64,000 nt of DNA from WTFY01 sp026713925 (GTDB lineage Bacteria; Pseudomonadota; Gammaproteobacteria; UBA4575), in contig OY759361.1 in the NCBI GenBank assembly GCA_963662355.1, positions 1,116,001 to 1,180,000 of the forward strand, written 5' to 3'. Numbering within the stretch: the stretch's first letter is position 1; each line of letters begins with the position of its first letter. The translations under genes and the position numbers were made by a program. Positions 54,403 to 62,382 of the stretch are shown here, piece after piece. The notes under the pieces are model-generated. The model made no database searches and was not told where the DNA came from. It was given only the letters and a program-made list of their open reading frames with translations.

Positions 54403-54600
54403 ATGCATTTTGATCCCGACAAGCTATACCGAACCGACGACCCAGCACTCCAGGTTATTGCCACTCAAGGCACTTTAGGACAGTGGCGATTTAGAGGGTA
54501 CGGCCCTCCATATGTTCGATTCGGCAACCGTGTTTTATATTCCGGCAGTACTTTGAATCAGTGGCTGGATGCACACGTAATAGAACCCAAAGCAGTGTAG
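54403..54600 (+). CDS. AlpA/excisionase-like helix-turn-helix protein
   Basis: 65 residues. LGQWRFRGYGPPYVRFGNR and VLYSGSTLNQWLD match the small MerR-like winged-helix family used as AlpA regulators and excisionases. GGAGG lies 9 bases before the ATG. It probably controls the integrase or acts as the recombination directionality factor of the island. The Mini-A-like gene follows after 24 bases. Confidence 0.75.
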   Translation: MHFDPDKLYRTDDPALQVIATQGTLGQWRFRGYGPPYVRFGNRVLYSGSTLNQWLDAHVIEPKAV

Positions 54601-54624
54601 ACGATAGCCAGCCAGTCGTTTTAT

Positions 54625-55470
54625 ATGACTAGTCCCACAAAACGTCGGACTAAGGAGGAAATGGGATATCTCCGAGAGGCTCTGCGTGAAATTGTTACGA
54701 AAAATGAGCCTGTTACGTGCAGGCAGGTTTTTTACCTTGCAGTGTCCACTGGACTTATTCCTAAGAATGAGTCTGCATACAAAAACGTGATTGCACGTTT
54801 GTTGGCTGACATGCGACGGGCAGGAGAAATCCCTTACGACCATATCGTCGACTACACTAGAACTATGCGAAAACCGCAATCATGGAACAGCATAGAAGAT
54901 GCCCTGAATGAAACTGCAAGGATCTACCGGCGCAACATCTGGCCTGACCTTGGCGAGCGCGTGGAGATTTGGTCCGAGAAGGAAACATTGACGGGTGTGC
55001 TACTTGAGGAGACGTGGATGTATGATGTGCCATTGATGCCTACCAGAGGGTATCCGTCACTCAGTTTTCTGTATGGAGCTGCAGATGAAATCAAAGCTGC
55101 TGGGTTGCCTACTTACATTTATTACTTCGGTGATCTTGATCCATCCGGGGTTGACATCCCGACAAAGGTAGAAAAAGGCCTGCGTGAGTTTGCACCCAAT
55201 GCAGAAATTAATTTTGAGCGCTTGGCCGTGCTACCACAACAAGTGAAGGCATACAAACTACAGACTCGGCCAACGAAAAAATCCGATTCGCGATCAAAAA
55301 ATTTTTTTGGAGAGAGTGTAGAGGTTGACGCAATTCCACCGCACATACTCCGCGGCATATGCAAAGTTGCAATCAGGAGCCACATTTCTGACAGCATGCT
55401 TAAAGATTTCGAATTGATCGAAAAAGAGGAACGCAAAATTATCGAATTGTTTGCGAAACAGGCTGCATAA
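54625..55470 (+). CDS. Spo11/TopoVI-A-like protein (Mini-A-like) with winged helix and Toprim domain
   Basis: 281 residues. The N-terminal winged-helix region has TCRQVFYLAV, placing Tyr37 where the DNA-cutting tyrosine lies in the A subunit of type IIB topoisomerases (5Y-CAP domain). A Toprim domain follows, with Glu118 in IWSEKE and the D-x-D pair Asp170/Asp172 in YFGDLDPSG. Solo A-like proteins with this layout (Mini-A) have been described from mobile elements. The activity here is inferred only: it could nick, cut or resolve DNA. A GHKL ATPase, the fold of the B subunit, is encoded 2.6 kb away. Confidence 0.68.
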   Translation: MTSPTKRRTKEEMGYLREALREIVTKNEPVTCRQVFYLAVSTGLIPKNESAYKNVIARLLADMRRAGEIPYDHIVDYTRTMRKPQSWNSIEDALNETARIYRRNIWPDLGERVEIWSEKETLTGVLLEETWMYDVPLMPTRGYPSLSFLYGAADEIKAAGLPTYIYYFGDLDPSGVDIPTKVEKGLREFAPNAEINFERLAVLPQQVKAYKLQTRPTKKSDSRSKNFFGESVEVDAIPPHILRGICKVAIRSHISDSMLKDFELIEKEERKIIELFAKQAA

Positions 55471-55644
55471 ATATTTCCCGGGGTGGTAGTTAGCCAGCCA
55501 CACCGAAGGCCCAGGCAGGGGCAAGATGAGATGTAAATATATCTGCAAGAAGCCGATGGCTCACGGCGACGAAAATCCGGGCAATGCTGGCGGAAAATGA
55601 CCCGCGCCTTGGCGTGCCACCTTGCATCCCGGTGCCCATATGAA
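55471..55644. other. noncoding leader of the structured intergenic region
   Basis: Between the Mini-A-like stop and the hairpin cluster. More GC-rich than the neighbouring island genes and with possible short stems, but no clear fold or gene. Confidence 0.35.
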
Positions 55645-55830
55645 GGGCCTGCATGATTATGCAGGAGCCCCGCAAGGGGACGGAGGTAGCCCAGATTTGC
55701 TTGCTTGGCTATCCGCTCTAGGTTACAGGCGAAGGTGAACTGAGTACGGCGTCGCAAAAAATGCGGCGTATCCCTAGCAAGGAACCCGAGAACCATGAGG
55801 GATCAGGAAGGGCGGAAAGGTGGTTTAGTG
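55645..55830 (+). ncRNA. candidate structured noncoding RNA
   Basis: Consecutive helices can be drawn by eye. CCTGCAT/ATGCAGG lies at 55648-55665. CCCC-GCAA-GGGG at 55668-55679 has a GNRA tetraloop, which points to plus-strand transcription. CGGAGGTAGCC pairs with GGCTATCCG at 55681-55715. A long-range CTAGG/CCTAG (55718-55777) encloses a TACG/CGTA and CGCA/TGCG hairpin at 55745-55770. A purine-rich tail follows. No open frame explains it. It could be an RNA of an IS200/IscB-type (HEARO) element, an intron remnant, or new; no partner protein gene is next to it. Confidence 0.45.
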
Positions 55831-56439
55831 TGTGTTGTATATGAATTAGTGTTGACGGTGCATAGCTACATCAAGTATCAACCGCTAACAGGAGTGCCCT
55901 CATCAGTCATAATTGAAGATCCCACATATGAATACAGGGGTCTTTACCAAGTATTGTAAAGCATGGTTACCCGTGTTTTGCTCACCCTAACATCATGAAC
56001 AATATCGAAGGACGTTGAGGCTTGTACGGGCATGAGGTGTTGTGAACAAGCTTGCTCAAGCAAAACAACAGAATTTGGATTTGGGTGTACTTTTTGGCAG
56101 GACAGTACCCGGAGACTATCTCATTTTAATTAGGAGCTCTATTTGCAGTATACGGCGGTACAGGCTACATCAGGAGCTTATGAAACTACACATTTCAAAC
56201 TGGCCCCTTAACTGTCAACGGTTTTCAATTCCCAGAGGTTATTTTTCAAATGGGTTTCCGTACCCGCAAGACTAGTCTAAAGAACCCTAATAGTTGCCTC
56301 CATTGTAAATTATTTCAACGTGATCAACTCCCAAGTGACACATCGGTGGCACATGAAGAGCCTAATACCATCGGGTGAGAAAACATAACTCCGCACACGT
56401 GCATGCTCTTCTGGCTGATTTTCTCCCGATGGTGATTGT
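55831..56439. other. 609-base stretch without a convincing gene
   Basis: AT-rich, no supported gene. A reading frame of 77 codons at 56042-56275 has an unremarkable composition and no ribosome site. TTGTACGG at 56032-56039 matches the operator-like word found upstream of the ribbon-helix-helix gene. Confidence 0.45.
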
Positions 56440-56958
56440 TCATACTGGGTCACTGTCGAATGTTGCCAGCAATCGGTCAAGCAGGCGTGCCTGCTTGTCT
56501 GTCAGGACATTGGTTTTAAGTTCCCGCCCCCATTTGTTTTTCCAAGTCCGCAACTCCCGCCGAGCTTGCTCCCGGTCCATCATCATATCTTGTTTCATTT
56601 GTTCACCCGGCTCGTCCGGAAGCTGGCCAAAATGTTCATTGCCATCAATGTCAGTATAAACTCGTATATTTTTTGTTTTATTCTGCCGTTCGCCTATCCA
56701 CTTATTAGTGCCTGGCTTCAATGGTCGACTATCCACCAACCCGGCCCCCTTTTTCCACATTCCTTGCATCAGTACTTCATAGGGCGGTCGTGCACCATCG
56801 TGCCGACTGACTGAATAGCAGTTTTCATTAAGGGCTTTTCGCACCCAGTCCGAAAGCGGCAAGCGGTCATGTTCTGCTGTCCACTTCAAGGCGTAGAGCA
56901 TGGCTTTGGGCAATCTGACTTCAAGGCGTCCAAGATGTTCGGCTTTTTGCTTAGGCAT
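56440..56958 (-). CDS. ribbon-helix-helix DNA-binding protein, plasmid/island type
   Basis: 172 residues from the ATG at 56958, with AAGGAT upstream. The N-terminus (GRLEVRLPKAMLYALKWTAE, DRLPLSDWVRKALNE) has the strand-helix-helix pattern of ribbon-helix-helix regulators. The rest is polar and helical near the end (REQARRELRTWKNKWGREL). Such proteins serve as MobC-like accessory factors or autorepressors. Repeated words upstream suggest autoregulation. Specific function is not recognised. Confidence 0.62.
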   Translation of the reverse strand: MPKQKAEHLGRLEVRLPKAMLYALKWTAEHDRLPLSDWVRKALNENCYSVSRHDGARPPYEVLMQGMWKKGAGLVDSRPLKPGTNKWIGERQNKTKNIRVYTDIDGNEHFGQLPDEPGEQMKQDMMMDREQARRELRTWKNKWGRELKTNVLTDKQARLLDRLLATFDSDPV

Positions 56959-56970
56959 AGATCTATCCTT

Positions 56971-57040
56971 TTTGTCCGTACAATTCCTCTGGAAGTATAG
57001 ATTAAGATCAATCCCGTTTTTAGTGTTATGTACGGACAAA
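56971..57040 (-). promoter_or_regulatory. promoter region of the ribbon-helix-helix gene with 12-base inverted operator-like repeats
   Basis: TTTGTCCGTACA at 56971-56982 and its exact complement TGTACGGACAAA at 57029-57040 flank a candidate -10 box TATACT (minus strand, 56994-56999). Further copies of the core word CCGTACAA occur at 57056-57063 and 57227-57234. The arrangement fits binding of a dimeric ribbon-helix-helix repressor. Confidence 0.5.
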
Positions 57041-57177
57041 TTAAATTTTATATGCCCGTACAAAAACCTGTTCCTAGTGTCACGCTATGCCATGTATGTG
57101 CACCTGCGGACGGGTCTTAACTCCCGCCACTGACAAAATCAAGCCATCATTCTGGCATTGCTCATACGAACGGGCTT

Positions 57178-57195
57178 TTTTAAGCGCGCTTAAAA
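57178..57195. repeat. 18-base perfect palindrome
   Basis: TTTTAAGCGCGCTTAAAA, fully self-complementary, in the spacer between the ribbon-helix-helix gene and the terminase-like gene. It could be an operator or a weak terminator; not assigned. Confidence 0.5.
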
Positions 57196-57294
57196 TAGTA
57201 GTTGTTGACGTTACCTCCACAAGCTGCCGTACAATATTCCCGTTTGCTAAAATATTTTGAAGGATGACCCACACATGGTGACACTATAAAAAAG

Positions 57295-57729
57295 ATGGCG
57301 AAATATCCTGCAAGTATATGGAAACCAGTGTTCCTGGAAACCTTAAGACAGACCTGCAACGTGACATCGGCAGCAAGGACAGCTGGTATCAACCGTGTCT
57401 ATGCTTACACTGCACGGGCACGTTCCAAAACGTTTGCTGCCGAGTGGCATGAAGCAATCGAGGAAGGGATAGATATGCTGGCGTTGGAGGCCAGAAGGCG
57501 GGCAGTTCATGGCGTTGAAAAGCCGATCTGTTATCGTGGTGAGGTTGTTGGTATGACAAAAAAGTACAGTGATATATTGCTAATCTTTCTGCTGAAAGCG
57601 CATTGTCCTGAGATGTACCAGGATGACATCAAGGTTGACAGTGGGGCTATCAGTAATTTACAGCGTGACATCAAGTTGACAATTAATTACGTGAAGGCAG
57701 ATCATAGGAATTCAAAATTCATAAAATGA
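57295..57729 (+). CDS. phage terminase small subunit-like protein
   Basis: 144 residues. An N-terminal helix-turn-helix (LRQTCNVTSAARTAGINRVYAY) is followed by the characteristic block LALEARRRAVHGVEKPICYR, GEVVGMTKKYSDILLIFLLK and AHCPEMY, common in terminase small-subunit-like proteins that recognise phage DNA for packaging. No large subunit or other head gene is visible, so it is probably a prophage relic or has been recruited as a regulator. Confidence 0.68.
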   Translation: MAKYPASIWKPVFLETLRQTCNVTSAARTAGINRVYAYTARARSKTFAAEWHEAIEEGIDMLALEARRRAVHGVEKPICYRGEVVGMTKKYSDILLIFLLKAHCPEMYQDDIKVDSGAISNLQRDIKLTINYVKADHRNSKFIK

Positions 57730-57835
57730 AAATCCATCAAAGTTCTAGAACCAGAAAAAGGTTAAGCCTAGCGCACTGCGAAACAGCCTATAACAGTCAA
57801 AGTTGAACCGATCTATAGCTGCCCCGAGCCAACTT

Positions 57836-58008
57836 TGGGAGAATGAATACAATCGACGCCTCAATTGTACATTCAGGCATAAAACGCTGAATTCGGAGGA
57901 CTTTTACTCGCTGAATGAAGCATAGAGTGTGATTAAACAATGGGTTCATCAATACAATCACAACCGAGCTTATTAATCCCTGGATCAACAACCGTCTGAG
58001 CGAGAAGC
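57836..58008 (+). pseudogene. remnant of an IS3-family transposase (C-terminal end)
   Basis: In one frame the DNA reads WENEYNRRLNCTFRHKTLNS, then EDFYSLNEA, stop, SVIKQWVHQYNHNRAY, stop, SLDQQPSEREA. This matches the end of the IS3 OrfB integrase core (ENGYIESFNGKLRDE..., EQW..HYN..RPHSSLG.RPP). Two in-frame stops and the lack of the N-terminal part show decay. No inverted repeat ends were identified. Confidence 0.7.
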
Positions 58009-58087
58009 CATCACTTCAGTTTTCTCTAAAGATCTGGCACATTCATGGGGGCTTGACAACAGGACTAGCAAAGATGAGACCCATGCG

Positions 58088-59752
58088 TTATGGCTTTTTG
58101 GATATGAGCTTCCTCACACGTGCTTTGATATTTTCACGACACAGAATTAAGTGCGATTTGGCATTCTCCGTTAATAAACCTGTGTGACCAACTATATTTC
58201 GTACAGGCTTATACGCAACTGCGTCTGTCCATAAAGATTGAGCGCCACCAGCTTTTGAACCTTCTGCAGTTAAAGCTAAGAGGTCCATGTCTAAATAGAT
58301 GAGTTCGTCATTTCCTTGCCGAATATCAAAACTGATGTTCGCCTTACTTTTATTCCTAGTTTCTTGGTTTTTCCAAGTTTTGATCTTGGCCGGTGCGTTT
58401 TTTGTGAGTTTTATTTTGTGTTCCTTAATATATTTCCGCACCAAATTTTCTGATAGAAAGCAGTCAGCGTAGGATGACAAGTTAAATACCGCGTCTTCTC
58501 GCAAGTCGTTTAACCAATGATCTACGTCATCCTTTGCTGGTGCATCGTCGTCAGGCTCGTATTCATCTTTTGCTGCAGAATATAAACTTCGTGCTTTTCT
58601 TTCTTTTTTGGATTTTCGTGTATTTTCTTCATCACCATCATTGCCTCTTTCAAGTCGAAGTTCGTCCCATTTGTCCATAATTTCAGGTAGAGCATCGCGC
58701 TTCAAATAATCCAGGATTGACTGGAAATATTTATCGTTTTCCACGATACCTTCCCGGCTACTTGTAAAGGGGTCTCTTCCATCTTGATCCATGTTATCAA
58801 AATGGATCTGTCCGTATATATAGCTCTCTATGATTCTTTGGGTAGGAATATGCTTGAGCACATTTTTTTCTCGCAGTCGTCCATTTACAAATAAATCAAT
58901 GGTCGCGCGCTCTCTGGAGCCAGTAATCTTTAAGTGTCTTGGTTTTTCAACTGTTGCTAAAAACCCTTTTATGTTAAGAGGAGCAGTTAGTTCTAGAGAC
59001 TCACATTTTAGGTTTGAAAGTCCATTTACATAGTCATCCATATAAGCGTTTATTCGCCAGAGAAATTCCGTGGTATTCATCACATCTTGAAGATCGGCTA
59101 CAGTGACCTTGTCGCTATTCACAAAAATCGAGAATTCCTCATCAAATAGAGTGAACCGAAAACTCATTGCTAGCAATTTCTTTAAGTAGTCAATTGAATT
59201 CCTCAGTTGATCTTTTGTGTCTTCAAAAACGATTATCGTCCCCTGATTATGCTCCTTCGCTAATTCTGCTATCAAATCAAAATTTAGGTCTTCGAGAGGA
59301 TACTCTTCTGGCACTAGGTCATTGGTGATTGCCTCATCTAACCCAGAGTTATCTATAACGCCTCCAATGTAGGCGGCACCAGACGTCTTGGAAAAAATGG
59401 ATATCCTTTTAGCGCATGACAATAACGCTAATTTCCCAATGCCCTTTGCACCAATATATGGTCTGTTTCTGGCCGTCTTAGTTTTGCCATCAGATCGTTT
59501 GGAATATCCTATCTTCAAGAATTTTGACTGGAAGTCATCACTACTCATTCCTGTACCATCATCTTTGATACTGAAAATTGAGTTCTCTCGATCAATGTTG
59601 ATCCAGACATTCTTTGCATCAGCATCCCAAGAGTTAGAGATCGCTTCACCAAGAATCGTAATAAAATTGCGATACAGATTGCGTCCCAGATGGTTGAGGA
59701 CACTCAACGAAATTGCAAATCTAAAATTGGTTTTGGTATCACGAGTTGCCAT
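58088..59752 (-). CDS. GHKL (Hsp90/MutL/MORC-like) ATPase linked to a DNA methyltransferase
   Basis: 554 residues from the ATG at 59752 (GGAG six bases upstream). The ATP-binding Bergerat fold is clear: N box LGEAISNSWDADA (Glu36, Asn40), G1 KDDGTGM (64-69), G2 IGAKGIGKLAL (100-110). The remainder includes a transducer-like region and a charged, lysine-rich linker (ENTRKSKKERKAR) before a C-terminal domain of unknown fold. It overlaps the methyltransferase gene by 14 bases, so they are one operon. GHKL ATPases of this kind are known from restriction-modification-like loci with MutL/MORC relatives. Confidence 0.8.
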   Translation of the reverse strand: MATRDTKTNFRFAISLSVLNHLGRNLYRNFITILGEAISNSWDADAKNVWINIDRENSIFSIKDDGTGMSSDDFQSKFLKIGYSKRSDGKTKTARNRPYIGAKGIGKLALLSCAKRISIFSKTSGAAYIGGVIDNSGLDEAITNDLVPEEYPLEDLNFDLIAELAKEHNQGTIIVFEDTKDQLRNSIDYLKKLLAMSFRFTLFDEEFSIFVNSDKVTVADLQDVMNTTEFLWRINAYMDDYVNGLSNLKCESLELTAPLNIKGFLATVEKPRHLKITGSRERATIDLFVNGRLREKNVLKHIPTQRIIESYIYGQIHFDNMDQDGRDPFTSSREGIVENDKYFQSILDYLKRDALPEIMDKWDELRLERGNDGDEENTRKSKKERKARSLYSAAKDEYEPDDDAPAKDDVDHWLNDLREDAVFNLSSYADCFLSENLVRKYIKEHKIKLTKNAPAKIKTWKNQETRNKSKANISFDIRQGNDELIYLDMDLLALTAEGSKAGGAQSLWTDAVAYKPVRNIVGHTGLLTENAKSHLILCRENIKARVRKLISKKP

Positions 59753-60797
59753 GAAAGTCTCCAGTGATATATGTTGCAAGCAAGTTCCCTATTTCTTCAG
59801 CGAGCTTTACAGGCACGGCATTTCCAATCCATCTTCCTACTTCAGAAAAAGAAGGTTTTTCCTCGGGTGGAAGAAATACATAGTCACGTGGAAATGATTG
59901 AAATATTGCAGCCTCTCGAAGAGATATAGCTCTATCCTGCTCAGGATGGCCAAACCTGCCGCTACCATAGCTATAGCACTGGGTTGTAATGGTTGGGGAT
60001 GGCTTGTCCCATGCCATACGGGCGTACACACCAGAAAAAGTTTTACCAGAGGGTCTACGGTGGCAAACAGCGCGTAAGTCTTCAGGCCAATCACGCCAGG
60101 TACCTCCCGGTTTTGATGCTTGAATTCGTCGAAGGTTGATCTTCGTTAGTGACCGTGATGCATGCAACGAGTCCAAGGTATCAGCCTGACCTGCCTCAAT
60201 TCCTCTAAGTACACCGATTGCCTCGCGAACAGATGACTTTTTCACATGTGTTGGATTTAACGGTCCAATATTAGCCGACTTTGCCGCTACCACCACTAGC
60301 CGTCGGCGGTTTTGTGGGATACCGAATTCTTCACATTTCACTACAGACCAATTGACAAAGTAACCTGCACTTTCCAGTTGGCTGCAGAACTCCTCAAAGA
60401 CACCTCCGTCTTTGAATCTGAGAAGTGCAGGGACATTTTCCATGGTTACAAAATCTGGCTGTACCGTCACCGCTAGCTCTGCAAATTTCGTGACCAAGTT
60501 CCATTTAGGGTCCTCGTCATAGCGATACTTATACGTCGAAAATGGTTGGCAGGGAGCGCAGCCAGCAAGGACGGAAGGGCTAGCTCCCGTATAGTGACTT
60601 TGGATCTCCTCAGCCGTTAGCTTCGCAACATCTCGAGTAAAGAAATTGGCTTTATTATTTTTTTCAAACGCATATTTGCAACGCGAATCTGTATCGTATC
60701 CAGCGATGATATTGAAACCTGCAAGCATTAGGCCATGACTAAGTGCACCAATCCCACAAAACAGGTCAACGACTTCACCAATTTTGTCATAAGCCAT
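59739..60797 (-). CDS. DNA (cytosine-5-)-methyltransferase
   Basis: 352 residues. Motif I is VVDLFCGIGALSHGL; motif IV is GCAPCQPFS with the catalytic Cys83; motif VI is TMENVPALL (120-122); motif VIII is FGIPQNRRR (162-166). A target-recognition region of about 60-80 residues comes before SPTITTQCYSYG, and motif X is WIGNAVPVKLAEEIG. It methylates C5 of cytosine in an unknown sequence. It overlaps the GHKL ATPase. No restriction endonuclease or Vsr gene is visible in this window, so the locus is incomplete or uses an atypical effector. Confidence 0.93.
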   Translation of the reverse strand: MAYDKIGEVVDLFCGIGALSHGLMLAGFNIIAGYDTDSRCKYAFEKNNKANFFTRDVAKLTAEEIQSHYTGASPSVLAGCAPCQPFSTYKYRYDEDPKWNLVTKFAELAVTVQPDFVTMENVPALLRFKDGGVFEEFCSQLESAGYFVNWSVVKCEEFGIPQNRRRLVVVAAKSANIGPLNPTHVKKSSVREAIGVLRGIEAGQADTLDSLHASRSLTKINLRRIQASKPGGTWRDWPEDLRAVCHRRPSGKTFSGVYARMAWDKPSPTITTQCYSYGSGRFGHPEQDRAISLREAAIFQSFPRDYVFLPPEEKPSFSEVGRWIGNAVPVKLAEEIGNLLATYITGDFHGNS

Positions 60798-61756
60798 CTA
60801 CATGTTTTCCCTCAGCTTGATTTGAAGGCAATCTTTCCACCTATTGAACAAGATCACAAGCCTTGTTTTTAATGCGTGCAAAAGTAAATTAAGATTTTTT
60901 AGCCACACTAATACTGCCTGTTTTAGGGCCACACACAAGATTCGGCTTTGGACTTGCCTTTCAATTATTCTAAATGTATGTCGTCGCTAAACTTGAGTAG
61001 CGTCCGCAGGGCAAGCAATTGAACGATTAGACCGCGCTACGTTGCATCTACTGTTAAGCGATGCTTGAGGTCAGCAGGAACCTGCAATAGGAAGTTGCTT
61101 GGTTTAGCATGCTATCACTCTTAAATTCTCAATAACTTCATGGATGTATATTTGTAAGCTCAAATATAGCTTTTTAGAATGATATTTTGGTTTCTAAGAT
61201 TATATATCACTGCTGTGTGTTATTGACACGTGAGTCTACGCCATCCTCTATCCCGAAACCTAGTACATCGCACTGGACTTTACAGAGTTTAGGGCATCAG
61301 TCAGAGCCAAACAAATATAGTTATATGTAAAGGAATTTTGCAACTGACTATTGGTGTTCACCCCAGAATTTAGTCCAAAGCGTTTACGAAACTAGCGTAC
61401 TAATAGTCCTTCCCCAACAAGGGGCATCTTTACGAGATTTTTCGCACTATGCTCGGATCAGATTACGGGGAGAAGACCACAATCCCAAGTCTCTCTCAAT
61501 ACCTGGTACATACCCAGGGGGCTTGACACACATTACCGGAAGACATTAGTGTCTACGGGGGTGGATATTGGTGCCGCCCTCGGGCGATTTTCATGTCCAC
61601 CACTTCTAGACGGACGCGTCTCCCAAAGTATACCTTGCACAAGCACATAAGAAACTAGAGTAAGCAGACTACACGTACAGGATAAGTTTACCCCTAAGAC
61701 GCACGTGTCACCCGGGGGGCGTTGCGTGCAGCGAAACCGTAGATGATAATAGCCAC
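60798..61756. other. 959-base stretch without genes upstream of the methyltransferase and winged-helix genes
   Basis: No supported frame on either strand. It should hold the promoter of the methyltransferase operon (minus) and of the winged-helix gene (plus). A TTGACA at 61523-61528 with TAGTGT 18 bases on is a weak promoter candidate for the latter. Small hairpins such as CCCC-aaca-aGGGG near 61413 and CGCCC-TC-GGGCG near 61577 occur. No repeat array or origin was recognised. Confidence 0.45.
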
Positions 61757-62257
61757 ATGACGAAGCAAACCGCAAAATCAAAACAGGCTCAGGCAGCGAA
61801 AGAGTTCCGCGTGAATGAGCGGAAGTGGTCCAAGACCCTGATGGATGCAGGTTGGACCGCGTTTCCTACGGTTATCATTGAGCGTCAAAAGGCATTAGGC
61901 TTAGATGCTACCGACGTGAATATCATTCTCCACCTCGCTAGCTACTGGTGGACCAGTGACAACAAACCGCACCCGTCAAAAAAGACGATCGCTGAAGCTT
62001 TGGGTGTGACACCTCGAACCGTTCAACGGCATATTGCTGCAATGGAGAAAGCGGGGTTCATCCGTCGTGAAGAGCGACGGATTTCCGGTAAAGGGAGTCT
62101 GACCAATCGCTATCACTTTGATGGCCTTATCAAGGAAGCTAAGCCCTTCGCGGAAGAAAAGCTCAAAGAACGAGGGCGTCGAGAGAAGGATGACAAAGCG
62201 AGACCGGGCCGGAAGGGTCGTCCTCAATTAAAGGTAGTGTCGAGCGAAGAAGATTAG
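61757..62257 (+). CDS. winged helix-turn-helix protein (phage/plasmid replication-initiation type)
   Basis: 166 residues. The central domain, ATDVNIILHLASYWW, PSKKTIAEALGVTPRTVQRH and MEKAGFIRREERR, is a winged helix of the HTH_36 type, seen in phage O-like replication proteins and island regulators. Both tails are very basic and charged (EEKLKERGRREKDDKARPGR). Its TAG stop (62255-62257) is immediately followed by the first base of the tRNA-like gene, so that gene is probably cut from this mRNA. Confidence 0.75.
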   Translation: MTKQTAKSKQAQAAKEFRVNERKWSKTLMDAGWTAFPTVIIERQKALGLDATDVNIILHLASYWWTSDNKPHPSKKTIAEALGVTPRTVQRHIAAMEKAGFIRREERRISGKGSLTNRYHFDGLIKEAKPFAEEKLKERGRREKDDKARPGRKGRPQLKVVSSEED

Positions 62258-62371
62258 TGCGGCGTAGCTCAGCTGGATAGAGCATTCCGGTTTCGACGTA
62301 CAGATAGAGGTTTCAGCACCCTTATAGTACGACCGGAAGGGTCGCAGGTTCAAGTCCTGCCGCCGCTACCA
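62258..62371 (+). tRNA. tRNA-Arg-like gene with about 37 extra bases in the anticodon loop
   Basis: D arm GCTC/GAGC with AGCTGGATA loop, T arm GCAGG/CCTGC with TTCAAGT loop, five-base variable region GGGTC, discriminator A and encoded CCA are all normal. The anticodon stem TTCCG/CGGAA encloses 44 bases instead of 7. The last seven, GTACGAC (62327-62333), make a proper loop with anticodon ACG (Arg); A20 and A73 also fit arginine. Alternative cuts give anticodon TCG (Arg) or TTC (Glu). CGTAC (62297-62301) can pair with GTACG (62327-62331), hiding the ACG. The acceptor stem has a T-T mismatch at the end pair. It may be spliced, a pseudogene, or a tRNA-like RNA. Confidence 0.7.
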
Positions 62372-62382
62372 GGTTAATATTT

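Noticed and set aside
55122..55796. Minus-strand open frame across the Mini-A-like gene end and the structured RNA region
   Set aside because: It runs antisense through a conserved gene and a hairpin-rich stretch, with no domain similarity.
56042..56275. Possible 77-residue gene in the 56 kb gap
   Set aside because: Composition looks random and no start signal is seen.
62258..62371. Group I intron in the tRNA-Arg-like gene
   Set aside because: The insertion is about 37 bases, far below the size needed for a group I catalytic core.
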